Of a stretch of 64,000 bases of DNA, positions 41,692-50,638 are shown piece after piece. The notes below the pieces were generated by a model. The model ran no database searches. It worked only from the letters and a program-made list of their open reading frames with translations, and was not told the origin of the DNA. The stretch covers positions 2,267,501 to 2,331,500 of the forward strand of contig NZ_CANMPJ010000001.1 in NCBI RefSeq assembly GCF_947499705.1, written 5' to 3'. The translations under genes were made by a program, and so were the position numbers. How positions within the stretch are numbered: position 1 is the stretch's first letter; each line of letters begins with the position of its first letter. The stretch is from an uncultured Erythrobacter sp. Lineage in GTDB: Bacteria > Pseudomonadota > Alphaproteobacteria > Sphingomonadales > Sphingomonadaceae.

Positions 41692-44600
41692 GCCCCTACG
41701 AAATAGCGAGGTCCATAAACCTGGATCGCACCGAAATCGTCCGGCGCCCCGCGGAAGTTCGTCCGCGGTTCGTTGAAAAGGTTGATACCTTCTGCCGTGA
41801 TGCGAACATTGTCGTTCAGTTCGAAGGAAACGCGTGCCTCGAACACACCGACATCGTCAACGTAGCGGATACGTCCAGGCGTTGAGATGAACTGCTGGAA
41901 ATACTCGCTGCGATATTTGTAGACGCCCTGGAAATCGAACGGACCGATCTCGTAATAGGCCTGCGCAGAAAGCACATGCTCAGAGAAACCGAACAGGTTT
42001 GAAGGCGGGATCAAACCGTTACTGACGCTGGTCGAACCATCGGCATTTACTGTTGTGATCGCGCCGAGTGTGTCGTCCTCAAACTCGAAATCCGAGTCCG
42101 CGTAGTTATAGCTCAGCTTGAAGCCCAACCCGTCCAGCGGCGCGGGAAGATAGTTGAAGCTGTGTGCAGCCGTGATTTCGATTCCGTAGATCGTGCTTGT
42201 ATTGTTGTTGGTGTCGATTGAGGTGACCAACAGGTCAGCGCTTTCACCGCCGACGTTGAAAGTTTCGAACAAGCCAACCGTTTCGAAACCACCGTTGAAG
42301 CTCTTGTAATAAGCGTTGAACGCCAGAATTGTATCGTCATTCGGATACCATTCGAGGCCAGCGTCAACATTCCATGAAAGCAGCGGATCAGTGGCCGGGT
42401 TACCGGTCGCAGAAACGTTGTTCACACCGCCCACCAGGGCCTCTTGCGGCGTCGCGAAATCATCATTGTCGTTGATGTTGATGATCCGTCCATCGCCCAA
42501 CTCGGATGGGTCCGGACGCGAAAGCGCGCGGTAGACTGCAAACCGCCCAAGTAGATCGGGCTGGAATTCTGCAACGAGGTTCAAGCTGGGCAGGAACTCG
42601 GTGTATGACGCAATAGAATTGCGTACAATCAGATTGTTCGGGTCTTCTACCAAAGCAAAGCTTGCGACGCCTTCGTCGTCGATCTCACTGATTTCAATAT
42701 CAAGCGCAGTACGGAAACCGCGGGAGCGAACCGAAGTGTTGACCACCCGGACGCCAACATTCCCGCGAACAGGCATGTCACCAAACTCGGTGTCAAAGTT
42801 TGCCTGCACATAGCCGGCCCAGCTGCGTTCGGTCACATCTGTGTTCTGGATCGAGTCGAAGTCACCGGTCGGGAAGATGATGTTCCCGTCGGCATCGAAT
42901 TCGAGGCCCGATGGATCTTCACGTTCCAGCACCCGCGCGATGCAGCGCGCATCGAATGTCGCGAAAGTGTTCGACGTGCCCAGCACATTGCCGTCCAGAT
43001 CGACATTGGTGATCAGCGCGTTGCCGCCGGATACGGAGGAAAGAAAGCCGCTTTCCGGGAAGGCCGTGCGACATTCGCGGTTAGCCACTGCCAGCGCGCC
43101 TGTTCCATCCGTATCGTTGTAGTTGTTCTCAAACCGGCTGGTGCCGTTCGAGGCCCCGGGAACGTCACGATATACGAGTTCCTGATACCGGGTACCGGCC
43201 TGGACCGAGTTGAAGAACCCATCCATTTCGTATTCGACATCGCCACGGACCGCCCAAACGCTGTTGAACCGATCCTGCTCAAGATCGGCACGAAGGCGCG
43301 GATCGTTGGCAAACAGATCGTAATTCGTCACGTCGAAATTCTGGGTGACAAAGTTGAGCGCCTGTGAACCATTCTGGCGGATCAGGACAGCCGTTTCAAC
43401 GCGGTCGTCTGTACCGTTTGTACGGCCCGCGTTAGGCGTTTGGTCGCTTTCAAACGCCTCTGGGAAGAACGGATTGCCGTTGGCGTCCGTATTGCCCTCA
43501 ATGCTTTCGCCATCCTCGGTGCGAAAGCGGATCTGCACCGCTTCTTCGATCCGCTGAGTACGCGAATAGGAAGCGTCGAGCGAGAGCTTGAGCCGGTCGG
43601 TGACTTGAGCGTCGAGTGACAGTCCGCCGCCGTAATATTCTTCTTCGCGCTCGAGATATTCGCTGACCGCTTCGACGCGCTGCTCGTTGGTGAACTGACG
43701 CAGCGCTCCGCTTTCGGTGAAGAGCAAATCAAAGCCTTCGATCCGGTTGGGATCGCCCGGCCCGTCAATCCGTCGGCCTTCGGCGAAGTTCAAATCGCTG
43801 CGCTGTTCGCGGAACAGGCGATTGGAATATTGGAAGTCGGCGTTGATATCGACGTCCGGGCTCGGCTTGAACTGGATCGCTGCGAACACGGAATCGCGCG
43901 TGTCATCGGTAATGTTTGAACGCAGCGCGTAGCTGTTGCGCGCGATCACGAAGGGCAGGTCAACGCTGCCATCCCGCAAGCCAGCGATAGTGCCACTGCT
44001 GGTATCGCAATTGCCATCGTCGAACACACCATCGCTGGTTGTGCTCGGATCGATTACGCAAGCGCGGATCGTGTTGGAGACGTTGGCCTCCTGTTCAGGG
44101 TTGGTCGACTCGTTCCGCTGAATGCCGATCGAGATACCCAACTCACCATCACCGACATTGAATTGGTCCACGTAGCTCAAAGTGCCGCGGAACCCGATAT
44201 CCTGGAACCGCTGATCGGAATCGATATCGAGGTTGTCCGGGTTGATATTCGCCTTCAGCTCACCCTGAATACGGCGCTTGCCATAGTCGATGGGGCGCAC
44301 CGTTTCGAGCACGATCTGTCCGGCAACGCCGCCTTCGATGTAGCTCGCGGCCTGCGTTTTGTAGATGCCGACCTTAGTGAAGAGCTCAGACGGGAATTGG
44401 CTGAAGTTCACCGACCGATCACCGCTGCCGTTGGTTGCTACACGGCCGTTGATAACCGTCGAACTCAGAAATGGACCGAGGCCACGAATCGAGATTTCGG
44501 TCGCCCCGCCCTGCTCTCGGTGAGAACCGGCGCCGGTCAGAGTTTCAAGCGCCTCACCGATCGACAGTGCAGGAAGATCGCCAATCTCATCCGCAGAAAG

Positions 44601-44828
44601 CGCATCGAATACCTCAGTGGCGTTGCGCTTTTCCTCAATCGAACCCTGAATGGTGGCGCGAATACCGGTAACAACAATACCGCCTTCACCCTCGGCGACG
44701 GTTGCGTCTTGGTCTTGATCTTCGTCCTGAGCCGCCGCGGGCGACGCAGCAACTGCTGTACCAGCCAACAGAGCTGCGGTGATCGAAATACGCGAAAGAG
44801 CGCCGCTACGGGCTGCGCGAAGTACCAT
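41676..44828 (-). CDS. TonB-dependent receptor of the alginate locus (first)
   Basis: The start is ATG 44828 with GGAGGGG 5 bases before it; the frame extends further but adds non-coding leader. The 1050-residue protein has a signal peptide (SRISITAALLAGTAVAASPAAAQ), a TonB-box-like segment GGIVVTGIRATIQGSIEEKRNATEVFDALSADEIGDLP and a plug with ISIRGLGPFLSSTVINGRV. A beta-barrel follows, ending GARVKF. It should import alginate oligosaccharides across the outer membrane. It is divergent from the second receptor and lies upstream of the GntR and lyase genes on the same strand. The two receptors differ in plug sequence and may differ in preferred oligomer. Confidence 0.92.
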   Translation of the reverse strand: MVLRAARSGALSRISITAALLAGTAVAASPAAAQDEDQDQDATVAEGEGGIVVTGIRATIQGSIEEKRNATEVFDALSADEIGDLPALSIGEALETLTGAGSHREQGGATEISIRGLGPFLSSTVINGRVATNGSGDRSVNFSQFPSELFTKVGIYKTQAASYIEGGVAGQIVLETVRPIDYGKRRIQGELKANINPDNLDIDSDQRFQDIGFRGTLSYVDQFNVGDGELGISIGIQRNESTNPEQEANVSNTIRACVIDPSTTSDGVFDDGNCDTSSGTIAGLRDGSVDLPFVIARNSYALRSNITDDTRDSVFAAIQFKPSPDVDINADFQYSNRLFREQRSDLNFAEGRRIDGPGDPNRIEGFDLLFTESGALRQFTNEQRVEAVSEYLEREEEYYGGGLSLDAQVTDRLKLSLDASYSRTQRIEEAVQIRFRTEDGESIEGNTDANGNPFFPEAFESDQTPNAGRTNGTDDRVETAVLIRQNGSQALNFVTQNFDVTNYDLFANDPRLRADLEQDRFNSVWAVRGDVEYEMDGFFNSVQAGTRYQELVYRDVPGASNGTSRFENNYNDTDGTGALAVANRECRTAFPESGFLSSVSGGNALITNVDLDGNVLGTSNTFATFDARCIARVLEREDPSGLEFDADGNIIFPTGDFDSIQNTDVTERSWAGYVQANFDTEFGDMPVRGNVGVRVVNTSVRSRGFRTALDIEISEIDDEGVASFALVEDPNNLIVRNSIASYTEFLPSLNLVAEFQPDLLGRFAVYRALSRPDPSELGDGRIININDNDDFATPQEALVGGVNNVSATGNPATDPLLSWNVDAGLEWYPNDDTILAFNAYYKSFNGGFETVGLFETFNVGGESADLLVTSIDTNNNTSTIYGIEITAAHSFNYLPAPLDGLGFKLSYNYADSDFEFEDDTLGAITTVNADGSTSVSNGLIPPSNLFGFSEHVLSAQAYYEIGPFDFQGVYKYRSEYFQQFISTPGRIRYVDDVGVFEARVSFELNDNVRITAEGINLFNEPRTNFRGAPDDFGAIQVYGPRYFVGARVKF

Positions 44829-45266
44829 TTTTACCCCTCCCAAGGTGTTTGAGGCACCATGGATAGAGACGCATTTCAGTAAGTCAACCAATCTGTCATA
44901 CCGATATGCGCCGAGTGTCCAGACCAATTTTGGAAGCAGTGCAGCCATTTGTCCGTCGCTTCATCAAGTTGCGCTTACCAATCAGGTATTTGTGGGCGAT
45001 TGAGCCTGATTTGAGTCAATTCCAGGCTGAGCATATGTGGCGAGAATGCCGCAGTTGGTACCCCAGACAGAGCGACACACGCCGCGCTATTCACAAGAAT
45101 CCGAACAAACTTGGCATTACTTTTCTCATATTTTCCGCTACTTATTAATCATAATACCAATTGGTATGATACTTTTCTAGTATAGGACTGCGTATCTGGT
45201 TGACTCATGTTTAGGCCAATATATGTTCGTAACCCTAAGACCAAAAAATGGTGATGGGAGAATCTG
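44829..45266. promoter_or_regulatory. divergent receptor intergenic region (438 bp) with operator candidates
   Basis: This region separates the two divergent receptor genes and holds no credible gene; the 80-codon frame at 44906 has no family features. Candidate GntR elements are TGTCATACCGA at 44894-44904, 66 bp before the first receptor, and the perfect palindrome at 45154-45167 near the second. The right half is AT-rich, as expected for a promoter. A segment ACCAATCAGGTAT at 44978-44990 is a weaker match. Confidence 0.6.
45154..45167. promoter_or_regulatory. perfect palindrome ATACCAATTGGTAT upstream of second receptor
   Basis: A perfect 14-bp palindrome lies 100 bp before the receptor start. 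With the following GATAC it also forms GTATGATAC, close to ExuR/UxuR- and FadR-type sites with ATTGGTAT halves. It is the best operator candidate for the local GntR protein at this promoter. Confidence 0.55.
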
Positions 45267-48200
45267 ATGGGGTACTGGAACGGGGGCGCACGCCTGCCCG
45301 CAAAAAAATCACGCATTATTGCAGGTTTGCTGACCGGGTCGGCAATTGCACTCGCGCCTGGCACGGCGTGGGCTCAGGACGCAGAAGTTGCCGACGAGTC
45401 GGCAAGCGAAGGCAACCAGATCATCGTCACCGGCATTCGCAGTTCGCTTGCGAGCGCGCTGAATGAAAAGCGGCAGGCGGACAGTCTGATCGAAGTCATC
45501 CAGGCTGAGGACATCGGTAAGCTGCCTGACCAAAACCTCGCCGAGGTTCTTGAGAACGTCACCGGCGTTCAGATCACCAGGACCGCCGGCGTTGGTACCA
45601 ATGTTCAAATCCGTGGCACCGATGATAACCGCACAGAAATCAACGGTGTTGGTACTGTCGGTTCGGGTACGGGTCGTGCCGGCATTTCGTTTGAAGACGT
45701 CAACGCCGCGATCATTGCTGCCGTTGAGGTCACCAAGGCTCCGACTGCAGCCACTACGGAAGGTTCTGTTGGTGGTACGATCAACCTTCGCACCATCCGC
45801 CCCCTCGATTTGACAGAGCGTATCACTACAGTGCGCGTTCAAGGCGAATACAGTGAGCTTTCCGACACGATCAGCCCAAGAATCGCTGGCAGCTTCGGTC
45901 AGCGATGGGACGCAGGCGACGGCGAATTCGGCATAGTTCTAGCCGCCAGTTACACTGAGCAGGAAGCGACTTCATTCCGCCCGCGCGTAGACCGTGACAC
46001 GCTGATTTCGGTTGGCGAGAGCGTGACATCTACTGGCGCTGCCGGTCCAGACTTTGAATATCTCGGTATTCAGTTCCTCAATCAGGAACTGGAGAATTTC
46101 GAGTTTGAGACGATCAACATTGCCGGTTCGATTGAATACGCGCCAAACGACAGCCTGAAATTCTACTTTGATGGCTTTTACAACGATCAGACGCGAAATC
46201 AGGACAGTTCGCGCATCCAGGCCTCCGGCGTGAGTAGCTTGGCTGACGAAAACGTCCCGGATACATTTGAAACCGTCAATTTCGGTTCTTTGGGCGGCGT
46301 CAATCTGGGCAGCATCCAGGCAGCGCTAACAGGCGCAATTGAGCCGAACATCGCTGATGACGATGATGATCCTAACCTGCGCTTTTCAAGTGATACAGGC
46401 GCTCGTCTCACTGAAAGCACACTTTTCAGAGTTGGTGCAGAATACGAAACGGGCCGTCTATACGCTCGCGTTCAGGCATCACAGACAAGCTCCGACACTC
46501 GCACGCCGCAATTGGACGCGACGCTCAATTTCATCAACCCCAACCCGCTCGCGCTGGACCCGTTCCTCGCAGGCAATGGGAGCAATGATAACCCGGTTCC
46601 GTTCATCTACGACTTGACTGGTGGCGCGCTGACGTTCGGTGTGAACTTCGACTCACCGTTTGCACCAACAGTGGCTGATCTGACCGATCTTAGCGGTGCC
46701 AACGTGGTGTTGGATGCGGTTACCGCAAACAACAGTCTCACCGAGAACGAAGAAACGGCAGCTCGCATCGACTTTAGTTTGGATGTCGATGATATTGTCG
46801 GCTTCATCAAATCAGTCGATTTTGGCTATCGCTACAACCAGTCTGAATCAGAGTTCACACGGATCCGTTCAACCTTTGGTACGGGCAACCTCAACAACAG
46901 CCCGTTCGGCACCGAGTTCGCGAGCCTACTCGCTTTGGGCCCTGACAATTTCGATGATGCTGACGGAAGAGCACTCGCTTTCCGCAACTTCGTGGTCGTT
47001 GATCCAGACCAGGTGGCCAGTGATCTGGATGGAGTGTTCAACACCTTGCAGGCAGCTCTCGATGGCACAGTCGGCGGCCAGGCGGCGATTGCCGGTGGTG
47101 GCCGTTTGCTGAGTGATCTTGATCCCAATGATTTGGGCAATCTCGCGGCATCGTTCCGAATTGAGGAAGAAACCCATGCCCTCTATGGCCAAGCGAACTT
47201 CGACTTTGGCTCGGTTCGCGGCAATGTGGGCCTTCGTTTCGTCGACACGACCGTAAGTTCGCTTGGTAACCAGATCGCCAACGGTGTCGTCTCTCAGGTA
47301 ACAACGTCCGGTGGCTATACGCAGTGGCTGCCGCGTGTGAACGTAATTGCTGATTTGACCGACACTTTGGCGTTCCGTGCCAGCTGGACCGAGGATCTTC
47401 TTCGCCCAGACTTCAACGATCTGTCGACTTCGATCAGTTTCCCGACCGGCCCCAACAATGCCGTGACCATTGGTAATCCGACCTTGGCACCAGAAACAGT
47501 GACCTCATTTGATGCGTCGCTGTCATGGTATTTTGCCCCGGCAGCGGTTCTGAGCGTCGGCTTCTTCCACAAGGAACGCACAAATCTGTTCCAGACACTC
47601 ACCGAAGCGGCTGTCGAAGACGCAAACGGCTTCCGCGACATTACGGATCCGTGCGAAGGGGGCGGCATCTTTAACCCGATCCCTGATCGCAACGTCTTGT
47701 CGGATGTCCCGGGCAACGGCCTTTGTGTGCCAATTAACACAACGGTCAATGACCCAGGTGAAACAACTCAAACCGGTATCGAGATCGCGTTCCAGTATGA
47801 TCTTTCTGGATTTGAAGATACTCTTGGATTTGCATCGGGCTTCGGCATTCTGGCCAACTATACCTACCAAGAATTCGGTGGGGGTGAAATTCAAGATACG
47901 TCCGACGCTGATAGTCGTGGTACAGAGGTCTTTGAAGCAAGTAGCGGTCTGACTGGGCCGTTCACCGCAACTCGCGGGCTCCTCGACTTCTCACCACATG
48001 CTTACAACATCACTCTGTTCTACGAGAAATATGGCCTGTCGGCTCGCGCTCGTTACACATGGCGTGATGCGTTCCGCACTCTGGATACGGCTGCTGGCGC
48101 TTCCCTCGGTAGTACCCTCGGCTTCCCAACTGTTACAGAATCTCGTGGACAGCTGAACGCTAGCATCACCTATGATGTAACCGATAATATCAACATCGGT

Positions 48201-48323
48201 GCCGAAGGCGTAAATCTGACGAAGTCTGACATCACGCAGTCTTGCGTCAACTCAGGTGGGCTGCTGTGCTTCCAGGGTATTCCGGATCGCCGGATTACGT
48301 TCGGTGCTTCGGTGAGTTTCTAA
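45267..48323 (+). CDS. TonB-dependent receptor of the alginate locus (second)
   Basis: A 1018-residue receptor starting at ATG 45267 after GGGAG (7-base spacing). The signal peptide is RIIAGLLTGSAIALAPGTAWAQ. The plug contains GNQIIVTGIRSSLASALNEKRQADSLIEVIQAEDIGKLPDQNLAEVLENVTGVQI and VQIRGTDDNRTEINGVGTVG. The barrel ends in RRITFGASVSF, with the terminal Phe needed for outer-membrane insertion. It belongs to the sphingomonad carbohydrate-type receptors with the RSSL...EKR...DSI plug start. It faces the alginate operon divergently with operator candidates between, so alginate oligomers are the likely cargo. A strong terminator follows. Confidence 0.92.
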   Translation: MGYWNGGARLPAKKSRIIAGLLTGSAIALAPGTAWAQDAEVADESASEGNQIIVTGIRSSLASALNEKRQADSLIEVIQAEDIGKLPDQNLAEVLENVTGVQITRTAGVGTNVQIRGTDDNRTEINGVGTVGSGTGRAGISFEDVNAAIIAAVEVTKAPTAATTEGSVGGTINLRTIRPLDLTERITTVRVQGEYSELSDTISPRIAGSFGQRWDAGDGEFGIVLAASYTEQEATSFRPRVDRDTLISVGESVTSTGAAGPDFEYLGIQFLNQELENFEFETINIAGSIEYAPNDSLKFYFDGFYNDQTRNQDSSRIQASGVSSLADENVPDTFETVNFGSLGGVNLGSIQAALTGAIEPNIADDDDDPNLRFSSDTGARLTESTLFRVGAEYETGRLYARVQASQTSSDTRTPQLDATLNFINPNPLALDPFLAGNGSNDNPVPFIYDLTGGALTFGVNFDSPFAPTVADLTDLSGANVVLDAVTANNSLTENEETAARIDFSLDVDDIVGFIKSVDFGYRYNQSESEFTRIRSTFGTGNLNNSPFGTEFASLLALGPDNFDDADGRALAFRNFVVVDPDQVASDLDGVFNTLQAALDGTVGGQAAIAGGGRLLSDLDPNDLGNLAASFRIEEETHALYGQANFDFGSVRGNVGLRFVDTTVSSLGNQIANGVVSQVTTSGGYTQWLPRVNVIADLTDTLAFRASWTEDLLRPDFNDLSTSISFPTGPNNAVTIGNPTLAPETVTSFDASLSWYFAPAAVLSVGFFHKERTNLFQTLTEAAVEDANGFRDITDPCEGGGIFNPIPDRNVLSDVPGNGLCVPINTTVNDPGETTQTGIEIAFQYDLSGFEDTLGFASGFGILANYTYQEFGGGEIQDTSDADSRGTEVFEASSGLTGPFTATRGLLDFSPHAYNITLFYEKYGLSARARYTWRDAFRTLDTAAGASLGSTLGFPTVTESRGQLNASITYDVTDNINIGAEGVNLTKSDITQSCVNSGGLLCFQGIPDRRITFGASVSF

Positions 48324-48338
48324 GCCGACACATCGCAG

Positions 48339-48461
48339 AGACTTCCGCTGGTCAAATCAAGTCTGATGAACCAGCGGTAGTCTTTGCGAAATAAAGATGG
48401 CCCGACCCCAAGATGGGCCAGAAAATGCGAGGCGCTGCCACACTCTCCCGGCAGCGCCTCG
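48339..48461. terminator. hairpin cluster between receptor and synthetase genes
   Basis: Three hairpins follow the receptor. 48339-48352 pairs with 48370-48383 (13 of 14). TGGCCC/GGGCCA is at 48398 and 48415. A perfect 12-bp stem at 48428-48439 and 48450-48461 is followed by GTTTTCGTTT. The last has the features of an intrinsic terminator for the plus strand. CATTTTC after it on the other strand would also serve the convergent gene, making it bidirectional. Confidence 0.75.
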
Positions 48462-48514
48462 TTTTCGTTTGGGCTGCGTCTTGCAGCGGTTCGATCCAAA
48501 AGGGTCGGTGGTTA

Positions 48515-50377
48515 TCAGGCCACAACAGCCTCGTAGTGATCGATCGTCGCCTGCACGACTTCAGGGTTTTCAATCGTCTGCGGGATCGTGATTTCCCAAC
48601 CGTTGACTATCGCTCGAAGCAGATTGCGCAGGATCTTCCCAGACCGCGTCTTGGGAAGCGCCTTCACTGCAATCACATGACGCGGAGCAGCAATCGGACT
48701 GATTTCCCTTCGGACAGCGCCGATCACCTCGCCGACGCCATCATTCTCATCGCCTCCCGATGAAACGTAGAAGACCACCGGCACTTCGCCCTTGAGGTCG
48801 TCGGCTCCGCCAATCACGGCGCATTCGACAACGCATGGGCACGCCGCCACGACTTCCTCGATCTGACCGGTTGAAAGGCGGTGGCCGGCAACGTTGATAA
48901 TGTCATCGGTGCGGCCCATGACGCGAAAGGCACCGTCTTCGCCCATCACGCCAGCGTCGCCGGTCGCGTAGAACCCTTCGAACGCAGTGAAGTAGCCGCG
49001 AAATCCTTCTTCATCCTGCCACAGGCTGCGAAAGCTGCCGGGCGGAAGCGGCTCTTTGATCGCGAGATTTCCGGTCACTTCCGGATCAATCTCTGAGCCG
49101 TTTTCATCGAGCACCCGGAAGGCAAATCCCGGCACCGGATATCCAGCAGCTCCAATAGGCGCAGGGTCCGAACCCAACCCGATACATGTTGCCAGTGCGG
49201 GCCAGCCAAGCTCGGTTTGCCACCAGTGATCGATCACGGGCTTGCCGAGTTGCTCGCCGACCCATTTGACCGTATCTGGATCGGCGCGTTCGCCAGCAAG
49301 GAAGAGCGCGCGCAGGCTGTCTGGCCCGGCGTTCCGCAACAGGTCTCCCGCTGGATCGGCGCCGCGGATTGCGCGAATGGCGGTCGGCGCCGTGAACAGG
49401 ATTGACACCTGATGCTTGGCAACAATCTGCCAGAAAATCCCGGCATCCGGCGTACCCACCGGCTTCCCTTCGAACAGGACGGTCGCGTTGCCGTTCAGTA
49501 GTGGACCGTACACAATGTAGCTGTGGCCGACGACCCAACCGATGTCGGATGCGGCCCAATAGGTCTCTTCCGGCCTAGCGCCGTAGATATTCGGCATGCT
49601 CCAAGCCAGCGCGACGCCGTATCCCCCGGTTTCGCGCACAACACCCTTTGGCTTGCCGGTCGTGCCCGAGGTGTAGAGAATATAGAGTGGATGATCCGCA
49701 GAAACAGAGACGCAGTCAGCAGGCTCCGCGTTCGCCAATTCGTCCTGCCAGAACTTCTCCTTTGCAGAGGTTAAGTCAGCCGAGCACTGCTCGCGCTGCC
49801 ATACAAGCAAGGCGGATACCTCCTTGGTCGCGCGTGCCAGGGCATCGTCGACGATCGGCTTGTAAGGGATGACCTTCGCCCCTTCGATCCCGCAGGAAGC
49901 AGTGAGCACGAGTTTGGGCGCGCAATCGTCGATCCGTTTTGCGAGCTCGGCGGCGGAGAAGCCTCCAAACACGACTGAGTGCACCAAGCCTAGCCGCGCG
50001 CAAGCGAGCATGGCGAACACAGCTTGCGGGATCATCGGCATGTAGATGATAACCCGGTCGCCCAGCTTTGCGCCTTGTGCGGCGAGCATACCAGCAGCCT
50101 GCGCGACTTCGCTCTGGAGTTCTGAGAATGAGTAGGTTCGGCTGATCCCGGTTACCGGGCTTTCATAGATCAGGGCAGGGTCTCGGCCACGCCCAGCATC
50201 GACATGGCGATCAATCGCGTTGTGACACAGATTCAACTGGCCGCCTGCGAACCAACTACTGCGATCAGCGCCAAGGCCCTCCGAGGGTGCATTGTCCCAA
50301 TCGAGCGCTTTTGCCGCATCAAGCCAGAAGCCATCGGGGTCATCAATGCTGTTCTGGTAGGCATCATCGTAGTGCAT
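48515..50377 (-). CDS. prpE: propionyl-CoA synthetase-like acyl-CoA synthetase
   Basis: A 620-residue ANL-family enzyme. The phosphate loop is YTSGTTGKPKGVVRETGGYGVAL; adenylation-domain motifs are TYWAASDIGWVVGHSYIVYGPLLNGN and VIDHWWQTELGWP; the hinge GRTDDIINVAGHRLSTGQIEE precedes the C-terminal domain with the catalytic Lys in PKTRSGKILRNLLRAI. WQTE and the general sequence fit PrpE better than AcsA. It forms propionyl-CoA (or acetyl-CoA) from acid, ATP and CoA in the cytoplasm. It is a stand-alone gene with its own promoter region facing the SWIM cassette and ends at the bidirectional terminator. Acetate or another short acid is possible as substrate. Confidence 0.85.
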   Translation of the reverse strand: MHYDDAYQNSIDDPDGFWLDAAKALDWDNAPSEGLGADRSSWFAGGQLNLCHNAIDRHVDAGRGRDPALIYESPVTGISRTYSFSELQSEVAQAAGMLAAQGAKLGDRVIIYMPMIPQAVFAMLACARLGLVHSVVFGGFSAAELAKRIDDCAPKLVLTASCGIEGAKVIPYKPIVDDALARATKEVSALLVWQREQCSADLTSAKEKFWQDELANAEPADCVSVSADHPLYILYTSGTTGKPKGVVRETGGYGVALAWSMPNIYGARPEETYWAASDIGWVVGHSYIVYGPLLNGNATVLFEGKPVGTPDAGIFWQIVAKHQVSILFTAPTAIRAIRGADPAGDLLRNAGPDSLRALFLAGERADPDTVKWVGEQLGKPVIDHWWQTELGWPALATCIGLGSDPAPIGAAGYPVPGFAFRVLDENGSEIDPEVTGNLAIKEPLPPGSFRSLWQDEEGFRGYFTAFEGFYATGDAGVMGEDGAFRVMGRTDDIINVAGHRLSTGQIEEVVAACPCVVECAVIGGADDLKGEVPVVFYVSSGGDENDGVGEVIGAVRREISPIAAPRHVIAVKALPKTRSGKILRNLLRAIVNGWEITIPQTIENPEVVQATIDHYEAVVA

Positions 50378-50573
50378 TGCGATTTTCCGCTTGGTCCAAA
50401 AACAATCGGGGGGAGCCTGCGCCCACTACCGACCTATACTAACCGTAGTCCTGCCCGGAAAGCCAAGCTGATGGCTTACCCATGCATGGTCTCGTACAAA
50501 CTTAGAATTCGAATGAAGTGGGCACACCATAGGAGAGTTGCGCCCAAGCGGCGCATCCGGGCTTTCTTACGTT

Positions 50574-50590
50574 GATAACCACTCGTTATC
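50574..50590. promoter_or_regulatory. second LysR-type box (GATAAC-N5-GTTATC)
   Basis: GATAAC at 50574-50579 and GTTATC at 50585-50590 form a perfect inverted repeat. The core ATAACCACTCGTTAT differs at only two central bases from the site at 19851-19865. It lies in the 261-bp gap between the synthetase gene (start 50377) and the SWIM gene (start about 50639), where it could serve either promoter. The gap shows nothing else clear. Confidence 0.5.
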
Positions 50591-50638
50591 GCTTCCGACG
50601 ATATTCTCGCGCGGCTATCGATAGATCACTAATCTGTC

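Noticed and set aside
44906-45148. An 80-codon open frame between the two alginate receptors
   Set aside because: No family features and no ribosome site, and the region carries the promoters of both receptors.
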